From JABDMH01 sp965223165 (GTDB taxonomy: Bacteria; Bacteroidota; Bacteroidia; Chitinophagales; Saprospiraceae): a DNA stretch of 64,000 nucleotides. This document shows positions 43,392 through 52,486 of this stretch, one piece after another (position 1 is the stretch's first letter; each line of letters starts with the position of its first letter). Below the pieces are notes generated by a model. That model was not told the DNA's origin. It searched no databases and saw only the letters and a list, made by a program, of their open reading frames with translations. A program made the translations under genes and the position numbers. The stretch spans positions 248,001 through 312,000 of the forward strand of contig CBDCVQ010000016.1 in the NCBI GenBank assembly GCA_965223165.1, given 5' to 3'.

Positions 43392-45506
43392 TCAGCGTAG
43401 CAGGGCGACTTCGCCTCGGACTGTCTCAATAGATCCATCTGCCCTTTCAAGCACGGCCGTGTAGGCATAGATATCAGACGGCGCATCCTTTCCTTTATGC
43501 CTGCCGTCCCATCCTTCCTCTGCAACACTGTCGTAGACCATCTGCCCATACCGATTGAAGATCTTGAAGTCGGCTAGACGGACATTGCCAAAGATCAATA
43601 CCTTAAAGCGATCGTTGATATCGTCACCCGTGGGGGTGAAGGCACTAGGTATCTCATACTTTGGCGGCTTACCCTCGATCGTGATTTCGCCCATGCCCAT
43701 GCATCCCTCGGGAGATTCAATTTCGACCTTAAACACATTGGCGCCTTCGGAGTTGACCGGAGTCATGACGACCGCACTGGTGGCGCCCTCCAACTCTACA
43801 CCATCTGCATACCAACGGAAAGTGCCGGTGTTGGTGATGTCGGGTATCGTTGTTGCCGTCAGCGTTACGATGGTCCCTTGCTCAACTGCCCCAGCCGGGC
43901 TCGCAGCGATACCACCCACCCGAGGAAGGGAGAAGGTAATAATGCCGCCACTGCCTGCGCCCAGGCATCCATCGGGCTTGGTACCTGCAACCTGGTAAAA
44001 GCTGGATTCCACCGGTGATGCAGTCGGACTATCACAAGAAGTACACGTGAGTCCAGGGCCCTGCCAGGTGATGTCATCATATTGGTCAGCCTCCACGACG
44101 GACAAGCCGACAGGCTCACCTGGACATACCGCTGTGTCAGGCACCACGGTCATGGGCTCCGGAGGAAAGATGTTAATATTCACCGAGCCGGAGGTCGGAC
44201 AGCCCATGCTTTCGAGACTGACCGTAAAGGTCATGGACTGCGGGGTCCGAATTACTGGATCCGCACACTCGGTGCAAGATAAGCCCTGCTCGGGCATCCA
44301 TTCGATCTTATCAAAATCTTCTGCGTTTAGGAGTTCAACCTGTACGGGATTGTTGGGACAGACCACGGTGTCTGTCAAAGAGAGATTGACGGGCGGATTG
44401 ATCACGTAGAGAGTCACGCTATCGGTCCGCATACAGGCATTGTTCGTGGTCATACGTCGGTACACCGCCGTGTCTTCGGTGACCAGCGTAAAGTTAAGGC
44501 TGCTGTCTCCATTGAGGGAGGTGCCGGCGTCGTACATCCACTCAAATTCGACATCGGGAAAGTCGGTTGGGCTTAGATACCGAGAGAACAGCGTCACGGT
44601 CTCGCCTGGGCAATACTCGTCCTTTTCTACAATCACGGTGATGGGGAGCTCAGGCAATGAATCCACTCGAACCACCACGGAGTCCGTGATCCGGCACGAG
44701 CTATTTTCAAAGGTCAGATAGTAGGTGCGAGTCACATCCGTGGTCACCCGGATTGACTGGTTGCTCAAGACTTCTAGCGTCGAGTCCATGGGAGACCATT
44801 CGTAAGTTCCTGCGGGATCACCGATGATGTCGACGGAGACAAATGCCTGATCATCGAAACACACAAAGGTCGTATCACCGGCATCAAACGAAATCCCGGC
44901 CAGCAGCTCTATGTCGATCTCATCCGTGGCCTGACAGGCACCGAGGCTGGTATACACCTGTACTTCCGATGGCTCGTGCGCGGCAAAGCTGACACTTGAT
45001 CCCCGAATGGTATCCCCACCGACGATCCAATGGTAGAGACCAGCAATTTCTGTGGATAGGGTGACGGTGTCTGCCTGGCATACCTCCACTTCGTCTGGTG
45101 TGATCGTGACGGTTAGCTCGTCCAGCAGCAAGACAGTCAAAGCGGACACCTCGCCGCCATCCAGGTCCAGGAGACGAATTTCGATCGTATCGGTTTGCTC
45201 CACCTCTCCGTCGGCAATCGGCGCGATCAAATACTTCACACTCGTTGAGCCGGAGTCTATCTGGATCGTATCGGGAAGCTCATGACGGTAGTCAATACCT
45301 TCGAGTGCCGTACCACCAAAGGCCACGATGTATTGCACGGCTGAATCTCTGGGCTCAAGGCCGATGGTCAGGCTGTCTAGGTCACTTGCGCAGGCTTCTA
45401 CGAGAAAAGTCCCGGCTGCTTCTGTATCCAGCGACAGCTCCACGTCCGTCTGTGCCAGCAGTACATTGACACACATCATTAGAAACGCGATGTATCTGAT
45501 TTTCAT
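43392..45506 (-). CDS. Ig-repeat surface protein, T9SS type B sorting domain
   Basis: About 704 residues from the ATG at 45506, where a signal peptide starts (MKIRYIAFLMMCVNVLLAQ). A Calx-beta-like domain comes first (GTALEGIDYRHELPDTIQID), then several Ig/PKD-like units with repeated CPGEPV/CPNNPV and CTECAD/CTSCDS segments, and the C-terminal gliding-motility sorting domain (IPSAFTPTGDDINDRFKV, FNRYGQMVYDS, GWDGRHKGK). Likely exported by the T9SS to the surface. No porP/sprF next to it. CAAAAATA at 45528-45535 is a TATTTTTG box on its strand. Confidence 0.87.
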   Translation of the reverse strand: MKIRYIAFLMMCVNVLLAQTDVELSLDTEAAGTFLVEACASDLDSLTIGLEPRDSAVQYIVAFGGTALEGIDYRHELPDTIQIDSGSTSVKYLIAPIADGEVEQTDTIEIRLLDLDGGEVSALTVLLLDELTVTITPDEVEVCQADTVTLSTEIAGLYHWIVGGDTIRGSSVSFAAHEPSEVQVYTSLGACQATDEIDIELLAGISFDAGDTTFVCFDDQAFVSVDIIGDPAGTYEWSPMDSTLEVLSNQSIRVTTDVTRTYYLTFENSSCRITDSVVVRVDSLPELPITVIVEKDEYCPGETVTLFSRYLSPTDFPDVEFEWMYDAGTSLNGDSSLNFTLVTEDTAVYRRMTTNNACMRTDSVTLYVINPPVNLSLTDTVVCPNNPVQVELLNAEDFDKIEWMPEQGLSCTECADPVIRTPQSMTFTVSLESMGCPTSGSVNINIFPPEPMTVVPDTAVCPGEPVGLSVVEADQYDDITWQGPGLTCTSCDSPTASPVESSFYQVAGTKPDGCLGAGSGGIITFSLPRVGGIAASPAGAVEQGTIVTLTATTIPDITNTGTFRWYADGVELEGATSAVVMTPVNSEGANVFKVEIESPEGCMGMGEITIEGKPPKYEIPSAFTPTGDDINDRFKVLIFGNVRLADFKIFNRYGQMVYDSVAEEGWDGRHKGKDAPSDIYAYTAVLERADGSIETVRGEVALLR

Positions 45507-45527
45507 AGACTGATAACGTATTGCGAC

Positions 45528-45535
45528 CAAAAATA
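45528..45535 (-). promoter_or_regulatory. Candidate -7 box for the type-B surface protein
   Basis: On the minus strand it reads TATTTTTG, fitting TAnnTTTG, 21 bases before the chosen ATG at 45506. No convincing -33 partner. Confidence 0.35.
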
Positions 45536-45651
45536 CATACAATAATTAGATCACCTAAAAATTCTTTATTGTCAATCACTTACCCTGGAAAGGCATCCAA
45601 AACTGCCTGGTAAGCGGTGCCGTTTCGGGACACAAGACATACTAATAACGG

Positions 45652-46047
45652 CTATCGCAATGCGTCTGTACATCCCTCTAAGGCCTCTTCCACCCTTGAT
45701 TCGGTCAGCTGCCCCCCGCTCTCGTACCAGGCAGCCAGTATATAATTGCCAATGTTGGCGATCTCGGCAGCCGTCAGGCCTGAGATGCCTTGCATATCGG
45801 TGTCGTAGATGATCCCATTGACCACGATGGTGTCGCGTATGCCCCCGCGAATGATACAGGGCAAGTCGGAAATACGCTCATCCAGGCCGGTACCCCGCAA
45901 GGGAGGATATAGCCGTGCCAATCCCTGGCCTTGCTCCATATGACAGTTGGCGCAATGCACATCGTACAGACGCTTGCCTTGAGGATAGGGCATCTGATGA
46001 CACCCTCCGGCCAGGACAAGCACGAGGCAAAGCCACCTACATTTCAT
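45652..46047 (-). CDS. Lipoprotein cytochrome c
   Basis: 131-residue class I c-type cytochrome. Lipobox LAGGC with Cys16, haem site CANCH at 32-36, and a likely axial Met at 85 (YDTDMQGISGLTAAEI). Anchored to a membrane from the periplasmic side. Its start overlaps the SCO1-like gene by 11 bases; with that and the upstream lipoprotein it forms a three-gene unit, suggesting a role in electron transfer to, or assembly of, a copper-containing oxidase. Confidence 0.88.
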   Translation of the reverse strand: MKCRWLCLVLVLAGGCHQMPYPQGKRLYDVHCANCHMEQGQGLARLYPPLRGTGLDERISDLPCIIRGGIRDTIVVNGIIYDTDMQGISGLTAAEIANIGNYILAAWYESGGQLTESRVEEALEGCTDALR

Positions 46048-46645
46048 TCAGCAAGACGTCGATATCGTCCATGAATTTGTCCACTGAATCGGGATCGGTA
46101 CCATCACAGAAGGCACGAATGTGCCCTTGACCATCAATCAAGATCAAGCGACCGCTGTGATCAAAGCCGCCCGGGGCGGATTTGTCTTCAAAGGCAATGT
46201 TAAAATACTCATTGGCCACAGGTTCTACCTGATCTTTGGTCAGCTGGACCAGATGCCAACGGTCATTCTTAAGGCCGAGTTTGTCGTAATAGCGCTTTAG
46301 GATGGGTACCGAGTCCTTGCGGTAGTCGATGGACATGGATAGTATGTGCAGTCTCTCATCCTCACCAAAGCGGTTATCCAGGCGGATCAATTGCTGCTTG
46401 ACTTTGGGGCAGATGGTAGGGCAGGAGGTAAAGAAGAAGTCTGCCACGTAGGCCTTTCCAGACAGTATCTCGTCTGAGATGACGATGCTGTCCTGGTTGA
46501 CATAGGTAAATGGCGAGATGGTGTGGTATATCGTATCACCATCTTCGTAGACAGTGTCGCCGAGGATTGGCAGTTTTTCAACACCTGTACGACAGGAGGC
46601 AAGGACCACTGCCACCAGTATTACTGCAAGAGATCTATTCGCCAT
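46037..46645 (-). CDS. SCO1/SenC copper chaperone lipoprotein
   Basis: Delivers copper or reduces cysteines for the CuA centre of cytochrome oxidase. From the ATG at 46645 it has a lipobox LASC (Cys18), copper ligands Cys75 and Cys79 in TSCPTICPK, and the third ligand His163 in GGFDHSGRLILID, within a thioredoxin fold. 202 residues. Its start lies inside the preceding lipoprotein gene (11-base overlap) and its end inside the cytochrome c gene. Confidence 0.9.
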   Translation of the reverse strand: MANRSLAVILVAVVLASCRTGVEKLPILGDTVYEDGDTIYHTISPFTYVNQDSIVISDEILSGKAYVADFFFTSCPTICPKVKQQLIRLDNRFGEDERLHILSMSIDYRKDSVPILKRYYDKLGLKNDRWHLVQLTKDQVEPVANEYFNIAFEDKSAPGGFDHSGRLILIDGQGHIRAFCDGTDPDSVDKFMDDIDVLLNEM

Positions 46646-47141
46646 GCTGCGGTGCCTGAACATCTAGATAAGTCTTTGCGGAATGCATGTTGTCCAGCAT
46701 GATTTGCTTCATATCGTCCACAGTGACCTTTTCCATCTTCAGGAACTTCTCCTTTTCACTGTCGGGTATCGAGTCAAGTTTGCCAAAATTGTGCATCCAG
46801 CTCCACATGGCATTTTCCGCCTTGTTGAGGCCGGCCAATTGTTTATTGACCTCTCCCAGTTTGTCAAGGTCGACCGGCTCCTGTGCCCGTAGTTCCGTCA
46901 GCATATCGCGCAGCTGCCGCTGCATACCTGTGATGGTCTGCAGCTCTGGCATCATTTCGTCATGCACGGTCATAATTTCGGCATATAGGCCCTGCAGTTC
47001 AGCGGGCACGCGAGCGTCCTCGTAGTTGGAATCAGTGTGACTGCCTCCACCCCCCTGGCAGCCCATCCCGATCCAGGATGTGAGTAGCATGATACAGATC
47101 ATCAATAGGCGTGTATCGCTTGCGTATGTTTGTAGTAGCAT
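46635..47141 (-). CDS. Helical lipoprotein, unknown function
   Basis: 168 residues with a signal and lipobox ending at Cys28 (WIGMGC) followed by a Gly/Ser linker. The rest is mostly helical and charged (LQTITGMQRQLRDMLTELRA; AGLNKAENAMWSWMHNFGKL), similar in style to small Bacteroidota proteins annotated as viral A-type inclusion proteins. First gene of the operon with SCO1 and cytochrome c, overlapping SCO1. A role in oxidase assembly is guilt by association. Confidence 0.7.
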   Translation of the reverse strand: MLLQTYASDTRLLMICIMLLTSWIGMGCQGGGGSHTDSNYEDARVPAELQGLYAEIMTVHDEMMPELQTITGMQRQLRDMLTELRAQEPVDLDKLGEVNKQLAGLNKAENAMWSWMHNFGKLDSIPDSEKEKFLKMEKVTVDDMKQIMLDNMHSAKTYLDVQAPQHGE

Positions 47142-47271
47142 GGTGCGATTCGTGATTATTAAGCCAACAATCGTACTTCAGCAGATGTTTTAGGAATGCC
47201 GGCACAAAGTTATCATTTCACCGTTTCAATGGGGACTGTCCCGGCAAGATTCGAGGGGCAAAGGACATTTT

Positions 47272-48609
47272 ATGAAAAAGCGGTCCATCGTCTGGTTTAG
47301 GTCAGATCTGCGCTTGCACGATAATGAGGCGCTTACGGATGCCATTCGAGCATCTGAAGAAGTGATCTGCGTGTATGTCTTTGATCCACGGGTGTTTGGA
47401 GCAGAGACGAGATACGGATTTCCCAAAACCGGCTTGCATCGCACCCGATTCGTGCGCGAGTCTGTGGAGGACCTGCGAAATAGACTTCGGGCGATTGGGT
47501 CGGAACTCGTCGTGCGTTTTGGTCATCCGGAGGATGAGATCTACCAATTGGCCCATCGCTACAAGACGCATTGGGTCTTTTGCAATCGCGAGCGAACCCG
47601 GGATGAGGTGCAGGTGCAATCTCGATTGGAGAAGCGACTGTGGTCGATCGGCCAGGAAGTGCGTTTCTCAAGAGGAAAGATGTTGTACTATACCCAGGAC
47701 CTGCCCTTTCCCGTCACCCACACGCCGAATTCGATCGCAGCCTTTCGCAAAGAGGTGATGGGGCTGATCCCGATCAGGGCTCCGTTGCCCGCTCCGCAGC
47801 GCCTGCAAGGGCCTCAACCGGCTCCGCGAGTGGGTAGCATACCGACCATGGAGGAGCTGGGTCATGAGGAGGATCGAGTCGACCGCCCGGAGCGAGCCTT
47901 TTTTGCGGGAGGTGAAGCAACAGCTCTGGCACGATTGGCTGAGCTTTTGCACAACACCAAAGAGGGACTGTACTCGAGATCAGCGGCCAGTCTGACGTCG
48001 AGTCGACTGTCCCCTTGGTTGAGCCATGGTTGTCTCTCACCGAAGATGCTTTATAGATGCTTCCTGGAGGCCCACGGAGATCACAAGACGAAGGCGACTA
48101 AGCGATTGTTGGGCCATCTGGTGCATAGGGACTATCACCGCTTGATGGGCAAGAAGTTTAAGAACAAGATCTTTCTGCGGCAGGGTACGGGGGGGCCACG
48201 CAGTGATGTGCTGCGCAATGATCGTACTGCCTTGGATGCTTGGGCCGAAGGACGCACGGGTTTGCCTATCATCGATGCCTGTATGCGTGAACTGGCACAG
48301 ACGGGGTATCTGTCGACGCGGGGCCGGGAGCTGGTGTCGTCCTATCTGGTGCATGACCGCAAGGTCAACTGGCAGATGGGTGCAGACTATTTTGAGTCTG
48401 TCCTGTTGGACTATGACCCTTGTAGCAATTATGGCAACTGGAATCTGGTGGCAGGCGTAGGGCCGGAAGGGGGCAAGGAGCATGTCTGGAATCTGGCCTC
48501 CCAAGCAAGGATACTGGACCCGGCAGGCACCTATATTCGACGGTGGGCTCCGCAGTATGCCGATAAATCCGCGGGAGAGATCCACCAGCTCAACGAGGCT
48601 TGCTCCTAG
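47272..48609 (+). CDS. DASH-type cryptochrome/photolyase
   Basis: Blue-light flavoprotein that repairs pyrimidine dimers, mainly in single-stranded DNA for DASH members. Alpha/beta antenna domain from SIVWFRSDLRLHDNEAL; the segment GFPKTGLHRTRFVRESV is typical of CRY-DASH. The FAD domain has GLPIIDACMREL, RGRELVSSYLV and DYDPCSNYGNWN. The Asn that faces flavin N5 in photolyases is Thr349 here (STRGRE); the electron-chain Trp at 367 is kept. 445 residues, slightly short for the group. The stop TAG lies in the CTAG target of foldback element copy 3. Confidence 0.88.
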   Translation: MKKRSIVWFRSDLRLHDNEALTDAIRASEEVICVYVFDPRVFGAETRYGFPKTGLHRTRFVRESVEDLRNRLRAIGSELVVRFGHPEDEIYQLAHRYKTHWVFCNRERTRDEVQVQSRLEKRLWSIGQEVRFSRGKMLYYTQDLPFPVTHTPNSIAAFRKEVMGLIPIRAPLPAPQRLQGPQPAPRVGSIPTMEELGHEEDRVDRPERAFFAGGEATALARLAELLHNTKEGLYSRSAASLTSSRLSPWLSHGCLSPKMLYRCFLEAHGDHKTKATKRLLGHLVHRDYHRLMGKKFKNKIFLRQGTGGPRSDVLRNDRTALDAWAEGRTGLPIIDACMRELAQTGYLSTRGRELVSSYLVHDRKVNWQMGADYFESVLLDYDPCSNYGNWNLVAGVGPEGGKEHVWNLASQARILDPAGTYIRRWAPQYADKSAGEIHQLNEACS

Positions 48610-48819
48610 TAGATCTTCGCTTTAGATATGTTGCTTCAATTCTAATAGGGTTTTGTTCGCAGGACCGAAGGATCTCGTAGAGTCGAGCATGACAATGCGA
48701 GCAGGGAGGGAACCGCGACAGCGGTCGGGTGGCTAGCGCGGGCTATAGCGCGGCTTTGCAACGAAAGTATGCGGACCAAAGACATTAGAATTAACCACAA
48801 GATTGAATGCGAAACTCTA
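48610..48819. mobile_element. Foldback MITE-like element, copy 3 (210 bp)
   Basis: Flanked by an exact CTAG duplication (48606-48609, 48820-48823). The left end is TAGATCTTCGCTTTA, diverged from TAGAGTTTCGCATTA; the right end matches the repeat. It shares the central hairpins with copy 2: CTCG/CGAG, GCAT-GACA-ATGC and CCGC-GACA-GCGG. It sits exactly between the stop codons of two convergent genes, both supplied by CTAG. Non-coding. Confidence 0.85.
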
Positions 48820-50271
48820 CTAGAATGCAAGCACCTTGATCCGACGAGTAGAGTCACGATGGTGTAGAAACTCCTCGACTTTGCGCAGGTCTCGCCGTCG
48901 GCTGCTGGCTGTTTTGGCGGGCAACCATTTGATCAGCAGTACGGGATCTTCTTCCACTTGGTCAGATATGGCCGTCTGGGCAAAGGCCATGGTTTGGATC
49001 TGCTCGATCATGATCTTGATCTCTTCGAGCAGTCGGATGTCTAGCGCTGGCACACTCATGAGACTGTCGATCTGAGTCCGTAGGATTTGGATCTCACTAT
49101 CCTTGGTGGCTTCCACTTCACGAGATGCCTCCAGCTTTTCTTCGAGGGTTGCACCAAAATCGGACACCTGCGACTGGAGTAGTTTGAAGGTGGAAAGATC
49201 GATTTCTGAGGTGGAGATGATCTCGATATCTGTATCGGCCAGGCCACATTGGGACAGTCCCTCTCGATAGACGTCCAGGTTTTCGTTACTGATTGCCGAT
49301 CCATAGACTTTTAGGATCAGCTTACGACCTTGGGAGGTCTCTACCAGCTTGGATTCATCAATGTAGATGGCCTGATCACCCAGATACCTGGAGATGAAGA
49401 GGTCCTTGTTGCGGTCATTGTTCACCTTACGCATCACATCCTGCAAGATGAACAAGCTCGGTATGATCATGACCAGGCAGAAGAAGGCAAGCGCAGCGGT
49501 CGTTCTCCGCCTCATCTTCCTGTCTGCGTACCGCTTTAGGGGAAAGCGAAGAGATCGCACGATGATAAACGTGGCAAAGGCAACAAAGAAGGAGTTGAGA
49601 AAGAAGAGGTAGAAGGAATTGAGAATGAACGCACCGGCATCAAAATCGGCCTCGGTAGAAAGGCCGATAGAGATCTCAATCCACTTGGCCAAGCCGAAAC
49701 CCGTCACACAAAGTGGTGGCATGAGTGCGGTGGCAATGGCAACACCGGGCATGGCATTGGACAGATCCTTGCGAGATCCAGAAATGATGCCCGCTACCCC
49801 TCCGAAGAAAGCTACCAGCACGTCGAGAAATGTGGGCTCCGTACGCCTACTGATTTCCTCGGTAATGTTGCCAAAGGGGGTTAGGAAGAAGTACAATGTG
49901 CTCGTCACGATCGCTATGCCGATGGCAATACCAAAATGTTGCAAAGCCACCAGCAAGGAGTCCCGATTGTTGGTTCCGACCGCCAGCCCTACTCCCAAGA
50001 TGGGTGACATAAGAGGAGAGATAAGCATGGCCCCAATGATGATGGCTTGGGAGTTGAGATCGAGTCCCAAGCTTGCGATCATGATGCTGCACATCAGGAG
50101 CCAGGCATTGGCTCCTTGCATTAATTTGTTTTCGTAGATATTTCTGATCGTGCCCTCCCGGTCCAGGCCGACCTTAAGATCAGTCAACCGATCAAAGAAG
50201 TCTCGGACACGTTGCCAGACATCTTGTAGGCCAATTTTGTCTTGTTTCGGAGGATTTTCTTCTTGATTCAC
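48820..50271 (-). CDS. DUF389 membrane protein
   Basis: 483 residues with a soluble start, about six membrane helices between residues 50 and 270 (LLMCSIMIASLGLDLNSQAI, IIGAMLISPLMSPILGVGLA, FGIAIGIAIVTSTLYFFL), and a soluble helical C-terminal domain. ISPLMSPILG is a hallmark of the DUF389/TIGR00341 family, of unknown function. The GTG start overlaps the lolD stop by one base (TAGTG), so it is coupled to an ABC ATPase. Its stop is the right-hand CTAG of the foldback element. Confidence 0.85.
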   Translation of the reverse strand: MNQEENPPKQDKIGLQDVWQRVRDFFDRLTDLKVGLDREGTIRNIYENKLMQGANAWLLMCSIMIASLGLDLNSQAIIIGAMLISPLMSPILGVGLAVGTNNRDSLLVALQHFGIAIGIAIVTSTLYFFLTPFGNITEEISRRTEPTFLDVLVAFFGGVAGIISGSRKDLSNAMPGVAIATALMPPLCVTGFGLAKWIEISIGLSTEADFDAGAFILNSFYLFFLNSFFVAFATFIIVRSLRFPLKRYADRKMRRRTTAALAFFCLVMIIPSLFILQDVMRKVNNDRNKDLFISRYLGDQAIYIDESKLVETSQGRKLILKVYGSAISNENLDVYREGLSQCGLADTDIEIISTSEIDLSTFKLLQSQVSDFGATLEEKLEASREVEATKDSEIQILRTQIDSLMSVPALDIRLLEEIKIMIEQIQTMAFAQTAISDQVEEDPVLLIKWLPAKTASSRRRDLRKVEEFLHHRDSTRRIKVLAF

Positions 50272-50924
50272 TACTGTACTATTTGGCCGTCAGCCATTTT
50301 CAAGGTGCGGTCACAACGCTGAGCCAGTTCCTGATTGTGCGTCACGATCACGAAGGTCTGTGCAAAGTCCCTTCGCAGCTGGAAGATCAACTCGTGAATG
50401 CCATCGGATGTCTGGGTATCGAGATTGCCGGTGGGCTCATCAGCTAGAATCACGTCCGGTTTATTGATCAGGGATCGGGCGATGGCCACTCGTTGCTGCT
50501 CGCCCCCCGACAGCTCACTGGGCTTATGGGTCGCTCGATCGCCCAGACCCAGATAATCCAAGAGCTCCATGCCGCGCTTCTGCGTCCTGGCCCGCTGCTT
50601 TCCTGCTATATAGGCGGGAATGCAGACGTTCTCCAACGCAGTAAACTCGTCCAACAAATGGTGAAACTGAAAAATGAATCCGATGTGGTCGTTGCGAAAG
50701 GCTGAAATCTGCCTGTCATTGAGGGCCAGCACGTCTGTCTCATCGTAGAGTACTCGGCCTTGATCGGCTCGGTCCAACGTCCCCAGTATGTGAAGAAGGG
50801 TCGTTTTGCCGGCACCTGACTTGCCGACGATGGCCACGATCTCGCCCTTGCTAATCTCTGCTTGGACCCCCCGCAAGACATGCAGGTTGCCATAGTACTT
50901 ATGGATGCCGGAGGCCTGTATCAT
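50271..50924 (-). CDS. lolD: LolD-type ABC transporter ATPase
   Basis: 217-residue ATPase of the MacB/LolD group, which powers lipoprotein release or similar membrane extraction. Walker A GKSGAGKT at 34-41, signature LSGGEQ at 138-143, Walker B VILADEP at 158-164, followed by TGNLDT. The permease partner (LolC/E) is not adjacent, which is common in Bacteroidota. Coupled by a one-base overlap to the DUF389 gene. Confidence 0.85.
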   Translation of the reverse strand: MIQASGIHKYYGNLHVLRGVQAEISKGEIVAIVGKSGAGKTTLLHILGTLDRADQGRVLYDETDVLALNDRQISAFRNDHIGFIFQFHHLLDEFTALENVCIPAYIAGKQRARTQKRGMELLDYLGLGDRATHKPSELSGGEQQRVAIARSLINKPDVILADEPTGNLDTQTSDGIHELIFQLRRDFAQTFVIVTHNQELAQRCDRTLKMADGQIVQ

Positions 50925-51184
50925 CTAAGTCCTTGCTTTGCGATCAAATATAATATGGAAAAGCTGCAATCAGGCATTCAAAGGTAAACACACGGGACCA
51001 TTGCGCGCGGCTGCCCCTGGGTATAGCACCTGACCTGCTATCGGATTAATCCTCATCGTGACCCGCTGGGCGGAATTTTATTCCGGATGGGACCACGATC
51101 TGAACAATAAGCTTTACATTCGAATAAGACATAATATCTTGCCGGTCGTTAAAGTTTACTGTTGCAGCGTCTTAGTAGTCGCAG

Positions 51185-52390
51185 ATGAGAATCCTCCAAC
51201 TCTGTAAGAAATTTCCCTATCCGCTCAAAGATGGCGAGTCAATCGCGGTCACCTATCTGGCCAGGGCTATGCATCAGCTGGGGTGTGAAGTGAGTCTGCT
51301 TGCGATGAACACCACTAAGCATCCGGTGGACGTAGGCGAGGTGCGGTCACAACTGCCCCACTACCGTCATGTGCATCACACCGAGCTGGACAACGAGGTT
51401 AAGCCGCTTCATGCCTTTCTCAATTTGTTCTCATCGGACTCGTACAACATCAGTCGATTTGACAATTCCGCGTACCGGAGCAAACTAATCCACGTCCTGC
51501 GGCAGCGTGCTTTTGATGTGGTCCAACTGGAGTCGCTGTATCTGGCACCTTATATCGATATCATCCGCCAGTATTCCGATGCCCGCATCATCCTGCGGGC
51601 ACACAATGTAGAGCATGAGATTTGGGAGCGCATGGCTACCAACGAGGTCGTGGCCTTGAGACGGTGGTACTTTGAGTACTCGGCTCGCAAGCTCAAGAAC
51701 TACGAAGTAGAGCAATTGCAGCAGATTGATCACTTGGTGCCCATCACCGCAGAGGATGCCCACAAGTTTATGCGATTGGGCTATAAGGGGCCCTGGGTAT
51801 CGACGCCTATTGGCTTGGACCTCTCCACACTGCCCTTTGAGCAGGTGAAAAGCAATGTACCACTGTCGGTCTCCTTTATTGGCTCGCTGGATTGGATGCC
51901 CAACGTGGAGGCGCTCAACTGGTTTCTCGACCAAGTCTGGCCGCATATAAATCAGATCTTTCCTCAATTGACCCTGCATGTGGCCGGACGCAATTGTCCG
52001 GAATGGGTGCAAAACCTCCAGATGGAAAATGTGATGGTCCATGGAGAGGTCAGAGATGCCCATGAGTTTCTGCGGGCACATCCGATAACGGTCGTACCGC
52101 TGCTTTCTGGAAGTGGCATGCGGGCCAAGATCATTGAGGCCATGGCACTGGGCAGAATCGTCATTTCTACCTCGCTAGGCCTGGAAGGCATTCATGCCAA
52201 AGACAAGCAGGAGGTGTTGATCGCTGACAGCCCAAGTGACTTCATCCGCAAGTTTAGATTTTGCTATCACCACCGTCGCCACCTGCCTTCACTCAGTCAA
52301 GCAGCTCGTCGATTTGCTGACGACCAGTTTGATCATCTGAAGATCGGCCGTAAGCTCATCAAGTCCCTGCAGACGGCCATAGCCAAGTGA
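51185..52390 (+). CDS. GT4-type glycosyltransferase
   Basis: GT-B-fold enzyme of 401 residues. N-terminal half opens MRILQLCKKFPYPLKDGESIAVTYLARAMHQ (in part); the C-terminal half has SFIGSLDWMPNVEALNWF and the donor-site motif VPLLSGSGMRAKIIEAMALG with the conserved Glu. Cytoplasmic, transferring a nucleotide-sugar to an envelope glycan. A second related transferase follows 97 bases downstream. Donor and acceptor unknown. Confidence 0.85.
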   Translation: MRILQLCKKFPYPLKDGESIAVTYLARAMHQLGCEVSLLAMNTTKHPVDVGEVRSQLPHYRHVHHTELDNEVKPLHAFLNLFSSDSYNISRFDNSAYRSKLIHVLRQRAFDVVQLESLYLAPYIDIIRQYSDARIILRAHNVEHEIWERMATNEVVALRRWYFEYSARKLKNYEVEQLQQIDHLVPITAEDAHKFMRLGYKGPWVSTPIGLDLSTLPFEQVKSNVPLSVSFIGSLDWMPNVEALNWFLDQVWPHINQIFPQLTLHVAGRNCPEWVQNLQMENVMVHGEVRDAHEFLRAHPITVVPLLSGSGMRAKIIEAMALGRIVISTSLGLEGIHAKDKQEVLIADSPSDFIRKFRFCYHHRRHLPSLSQAARRFADDQFDHLKIGRKLIKSLQTAIAK

Positions 52391-52452
52391 TAGGACCGTC
52401 GTCACGGCCCAATAACAACATTTTCAAGACCATGTTAGGCAGATGAAAATGA

Positions 52453-52460
52453 TATTTTTG
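52453..52460 (+). promoter_or_regulatory. Candidate -7 box for the second glycosyltransferase
   Basis: TATTTTTG lies 26 bases before the TTG start at 52487 and fits TAnnTTTG. AGAGGA directly before the start codon is a possible ribosome site. Confidence 0.35.
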
Positions 52461-52486
52461 CCCTTCGAAACATTGTTGCTAGAGGA

